From Sciurus carolinensis (Eukaryota; Chordata; Mammalia; Rodentia; Sciuridae): DNA of 64,000 bases. The notes under the pieces are model-generated. The model was not told the DNA's origin. It saw only the letters and a list, made by a program, of their open reading frames with translations, and did not search any database. Both the position numbers and the translations under genes were made by a program. The stretch covers positions 36,348,575 through 36,412,574 of the forward strand of contig NC_062221.1 in assembly GCF_902686445.1 (NCBI RefSeq), given 5' to 3'. Numbering within the stretch: position 1 is the first letter of the stretch; every line of letters begins with the position of its first letter. Positions 60,420-64,000 of this stretch are shown here, piece after piece.

Positions 60420-62350
60420 GAATAAAATTTGGACAAAAGAAACAAACCAAAAAAATCTTTCTGGAGTCGATATTTTGGAGATAGTCAGAGCTCATGATGA
60501 AGAAGTTCAATCAGCTAAGTAATATAAGTTAAGGGGACCAAAAGCATCAGAGAGGGACATGTTACAAGTGTAGAAAGCCACAGTAAGCTTTTAACTCACT
60601 GCATTTATTTGTTTTATTCTGTAGTACAAAACCAAAGCATGACAACAGTAAGCAATTGAGCATGAATTTCAAGGACAGAGAATATGCTCCTATTCAGCCA
60701 CAACTACAACATTGTCACATGTAATATATTTACCATTAATCTCTTTATGTTACCTAATGCTCAGGCTATCATTAAAAATATATAATGAACATAACAATTA
60801 TAAGCAAGATGTATTTTCTTGAAGAGCATTATGGCTTAGTTATTTTTGAAAGGTCAAAATTGATTGATAAACTGGCTGTGGAGAATGTTAAAAATAGAAA
60901 CAGCAATGTTGATACCCAGACTTTTTGCATAAGCAAGTGGAAGAATGGAATTGTTTTTAACTGAGATGGGAAAACCTGTAAAAAGAATATTAAAATTAAA
61001 TTATAGATATATAAAGTTTGAGATATTCTTTAAATATGAAAGTGAATATATACATAAAACCCAGGGTTTCATGGAGAAATTGAATCTGTATATAACTTTG
61101 GAAGGCATTAGTATTTAGATGGTAGTTAAAGCAGTGTTACTGCATTACCTTCCATATGGAATAAATACATAAAGAGATGTCCAAGCAATGAACTTGGGCA
61201 TTGCAATATTCAGTGATGTGAAAAAGAAAAAAATACAGTAAAGAAAACTAAAAAGCAAAGCAAGAAAATTTAGAGTAAAGTTGGGGAGTTTGGGTTTTCC
61301 AAGACTCATCTGAAGAAGTGATTTCAAGGAGGAGAGAAAGTGGAGATATCAAACACTGATGGAAGTTAATGAAGATGATTGAGGCATGATCATATGATTG
61401 TACTTGTGGAAATAGTTGATAGGAGGTTATTGGGATAGTGAAATAGTTAAAACATAGAATCAGAGGAGAAAAGTAGGTAACTGGTAGAGGTATTTCATTT
61501 AGCAACTTTTCCTGCCAAGTAAAATAGAAAACTGGGGAAGCAGCTACAGAACAAGGGGAAGTCACATTTGTAAAAATGAATAATTGTTATATTGCATAAG
61601 TAAACCTGCAGGAGTGAATCAGCAGAGATTTAAAAACAGTGATAACAAAGAAGAAAAGGAAAAGAATTTCAGCCAAGTGCTTACAGTGGTGAGTTCATGG
61701 GCTCTATAGAGTCCTACCTGCAGGTGGAGATGGGCAATCAGGATGGGCCCAGAAGGATGTGGAGAGGGCTTGTATGTGGATTTGATAAGTTTGTTGATGT
61801 TGCAGACTAATTGATCCTGAATTTTGTTGTTTTTATTGCTGTTTCAGTGTAAGAAGCAAGTTTACAAGTGAAAGTGTGATGGGAGAAGAAATATGTAAGC
61901 TGTGAAGACAGAAAAGATATTGATATTCTTTAGAAAAGATGGAAAGAATGAACTAGCTAGGGACATATAATACTAGGTGCATTAAAGACTCTTAAGTTTA
62001 AGGTCTTGAATTTATTAGCACATTGTGGGTGTTGTGTTTGTTTCCATGTAAATTAAGCTGTTTGGCGGTAATCACAAATTTAGACTTCAGTAAGGTGAGT
62101 CTCACTGGTGAGAAATATTGCCAAAGCATTGGACAAATTTTTGGCATGAACCTTGAAATGATTTTAAATGCTTACAGGATTTACAGCAGAGAAAGAAAGT
62201 AAGCTAGATGCTAAAAATCTCCAATGAATGGTTAGGATTCAGCAAGATTTAAGAAGAGGACAGCAGGAAGAAAGGGGTGTGACAGGTATTGTCTGATAGA
62301 ATCTGCTCCAACAGAGTTTCTTATGAGAGAAGGAAGGAATAATGTTTTAG
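60420..62350 (+). mobile_element. Ancient unclassified repeat, right part (low confidence)
   Basis: Purine-rich, diverged text such as tttcaaggaggagagaaagt-ggagatatcaaac (61322-61352), ttaatgaagatgattgaggc and agcagctacagaacaagggg seems to continue the repeat interrupted at 59983. No open frame or domain. The extent is a guess, and part of the block may be unique. Confidence 0.3.
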
Positions 62351-63165
62351 AAATGCTAAATAGCACTCAGACAGACATACATGACTCTGTGGTGCATGAG
62401 TGGAAGAATAAAAACACCTAGTACTTCTGAAGGAAGAAGGTGAAATGAAACCTTTAGGATCAGTCAGACATCAGTTAAAGCCAAGGACTGAAGAACAGTT
62501 TAGAAGTTGAAACTGCCAAGAATTTTCCTTCCAGACTGGGAATACCACCAGAAAGACCCATCTAAGGTCTTTTGGAAGTGTGGAAAATGTGGAAATTTGA
62601 TTAATGCAGATTTCAGTTTCAGGTATTAAAGGATCACAAATATATTTCCAAATGATTTTTTTAATGTCTATTAGTGGCATAAGACTTTTTATTACATAGT
62701 TTAATGTATATAGCACGTGATGTTTGCACACTCATGTGTGTTGGTAGATGGAGAGAGAGTTCTCCTATCATAGTGCTGTACGATTGGCGATATAGCCAGG
62801 TGGATGACAGGGATGACTTCATATATGGTTACATATACAGGTCATATTTTCAGTCATTGCTTTGCCAAGGTTTTCCATTTCTTTTTGAAAATCTTACTTT
62901 CATTGCCTTCATAAACAACACATTTTTTTCTTCTAATTTTACTCTTTATGTTGATTTTCAGACCTCTATATGCTCTCAAATCAGTAAAAGACCCTAATTC
63001 TTAGAGGCAGAAAACTGATAACATTCACTGTCTTTGTTTTGCACACTGTCCATATCCATCCAAGTGATCACCAAAACCTGTGGATTATATTTGCTAATCT
63101 TCTCAAATACATTGTCTTCTTTGTTTTTTTTTTTTTTAAATACACAACATTATCCCCTGATATAG
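62351..63165. other. Intronic DNA without recognised features
   Basis: Contains a T-run at about 63124-63138. Frames at 62471-62731 and 62704-62997 have no recognisable domain. Confidence 0.4.
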
Positions 63166-63169
63166 ACCA

Positions 63170-63770
63170 TTTTTAGTGCTGCCCTGGATCATGCAACCTG
63201 TTTCCAAATTGTTCCTCCTCTCACCTTGCTTGCTCCCTTCCAGAGTTTTTTATTTTCAGACAGAATTAATGTTCTAAAATCAAAATATGATAGCATTCTC
63301 CCTTGAAATTAATAAGAAAAATGGGTTCCACCAGGCACCTTTGGCATGTAATCCCAAACTAGCATAGTTTCTAAATTTATAACGGATTTCTTCAAAACTC
63401 TCCAGATTCATGTCTCCCCAAACCCACCTTATTATTTTTCTTGCTTGTTTTATCACCTGTAGGTCTTTGTATATACTGTCAATCTTCCCAAAGAAATTTT
63501 TACCTCCCTGAGAACAGTTTCTTTATTCTTCTAGGACCGAATTAAGGTTGACCAAGTTTGAGTTCCCCAGTCTGGAGTGAACCACAGTATGATCCTCATT
63601 GTAGTGGTAAGTTATTTGCTGCTATTCTCCATCAGTAAATGGTAGGTTCTATGATATAGGACTTTCCTTCATTCTGCAAAATATTTATGCTGACTCAGCA
63701 GCATTTAGTCCAGTACCTGGCTTATTATTGGTACCCTATAAACATTTGCTAAATTAATGAAAATTTAAAA
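63170..63770 (+). mobile_element. L2 LINE 3' fragment
   Basis: The 3' part is recognisable: taggttctatgatataggac, tttagtccagtacctggctt, ccctataaacatttgctaaa. The left part is more diverged. Confidence 0.6.
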
Positions 63771-64000
63771 TACTATAGAGATGTGAGATAAATTTAATAT
63801 AAAATTCAATTTTTAGAATTATCATTTAGGTTCATAATGTTGAATAAAACAAAAAGGGACTAGAACCAGATGCCCAAATAATGGTATAATTATGTCTTTA
63901 TAATTATTATGTAGTTTATTTAATCTGTTGAAATAATGGAAAAATTGATTATTTTAATTACCAAATTGGGTCTTTTGGGGGGCAGTATTGATTGTGCACA
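63771..64000. other. No feature recognised
   Basis: AT-rich DNA to the end of the window. Confidence 0.5.

Overview
This window is nuclear DNA of a mammal, almost certainly a squirrel-family rodent (Sciuridae; ground squirrel or marmot type). The evidence is the set of lineage-specific repeats: composite 7SL/ID SINEs (B1-dID type, each ending in a tRNA-like 'ggctggggatgt.gctcagtgg' module), ID monomers, and a young L1 family whose 3' end I recognise as sciurid. These lie among older mammal-wide repeats (L2, MIR, MER5A, MaLR/MLT1 LTRs, L1M). The sequence is AT-rich and gene-poor, and nearly all open frames in it are chance or repeat-derived.

One real gene is present. On the minus strand lie the last two coding exons of butyrylcholinesterase (BCHE). 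Exon 3 is 41044-41210, 167 bp, with AG and GT borders. The coding part of exon 4 is 33199-33323 and encodes the C-terminal tetramerisation helix, ending in KKESCMGL. The 3' UTR follows leftward to a poly(A) signal near 32826. The large catalytic exon 2 and exon 1 are not in the window, so they must lie beyond position 64000. Positions 33324-41043 are therefore intron 3, 41211-64000 is part of intron 2, and 1 to about 32800 is downstream intergenic DNA.

Layout: 1-3822 is the 5' portion of a minus-strand L1 (5' UTR, broken ORF1, broken ORF2), set against an older L1. From 4.2 to 32.7 kb there are SINEs, several 5'-truncated L1s (two with 5' inversions), MaLR LTRs, L2 and MIR remnants and microsatellites. 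32.8-33.3 kb holds BCHE exon 4, with an ID insertion just beyond its 3' end. 33.3-41.0 kb is intron 3, with an L2, an MLT1 LTR and an unexplained hairpin. 41.0-41.2 kb is BCHE exon 3. 41.2-64 kb is intron 2, with nested L1M/MaLR, an ERVK-like LTR, further L1 pieces, a GAPDH processed pseudogene (58161-59435), an ERV1-type solo LTR with 4-bp target duplications, an old low-identity repeat and an L2.

I found no convincing new biological system. The points most worth a second look are the BCHE C-terminal substitutions, the ID element beside the BCHE poly(A) region, the promoter-like LTR in intron 2, the 5'-inverted L1s, a 39-bp AT palindrome at an L1 junction, and an unassigned 350-bp block at about 17.83-18.19 kb. 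Repeat family names come from memory of consensus sequences; no database search was run.
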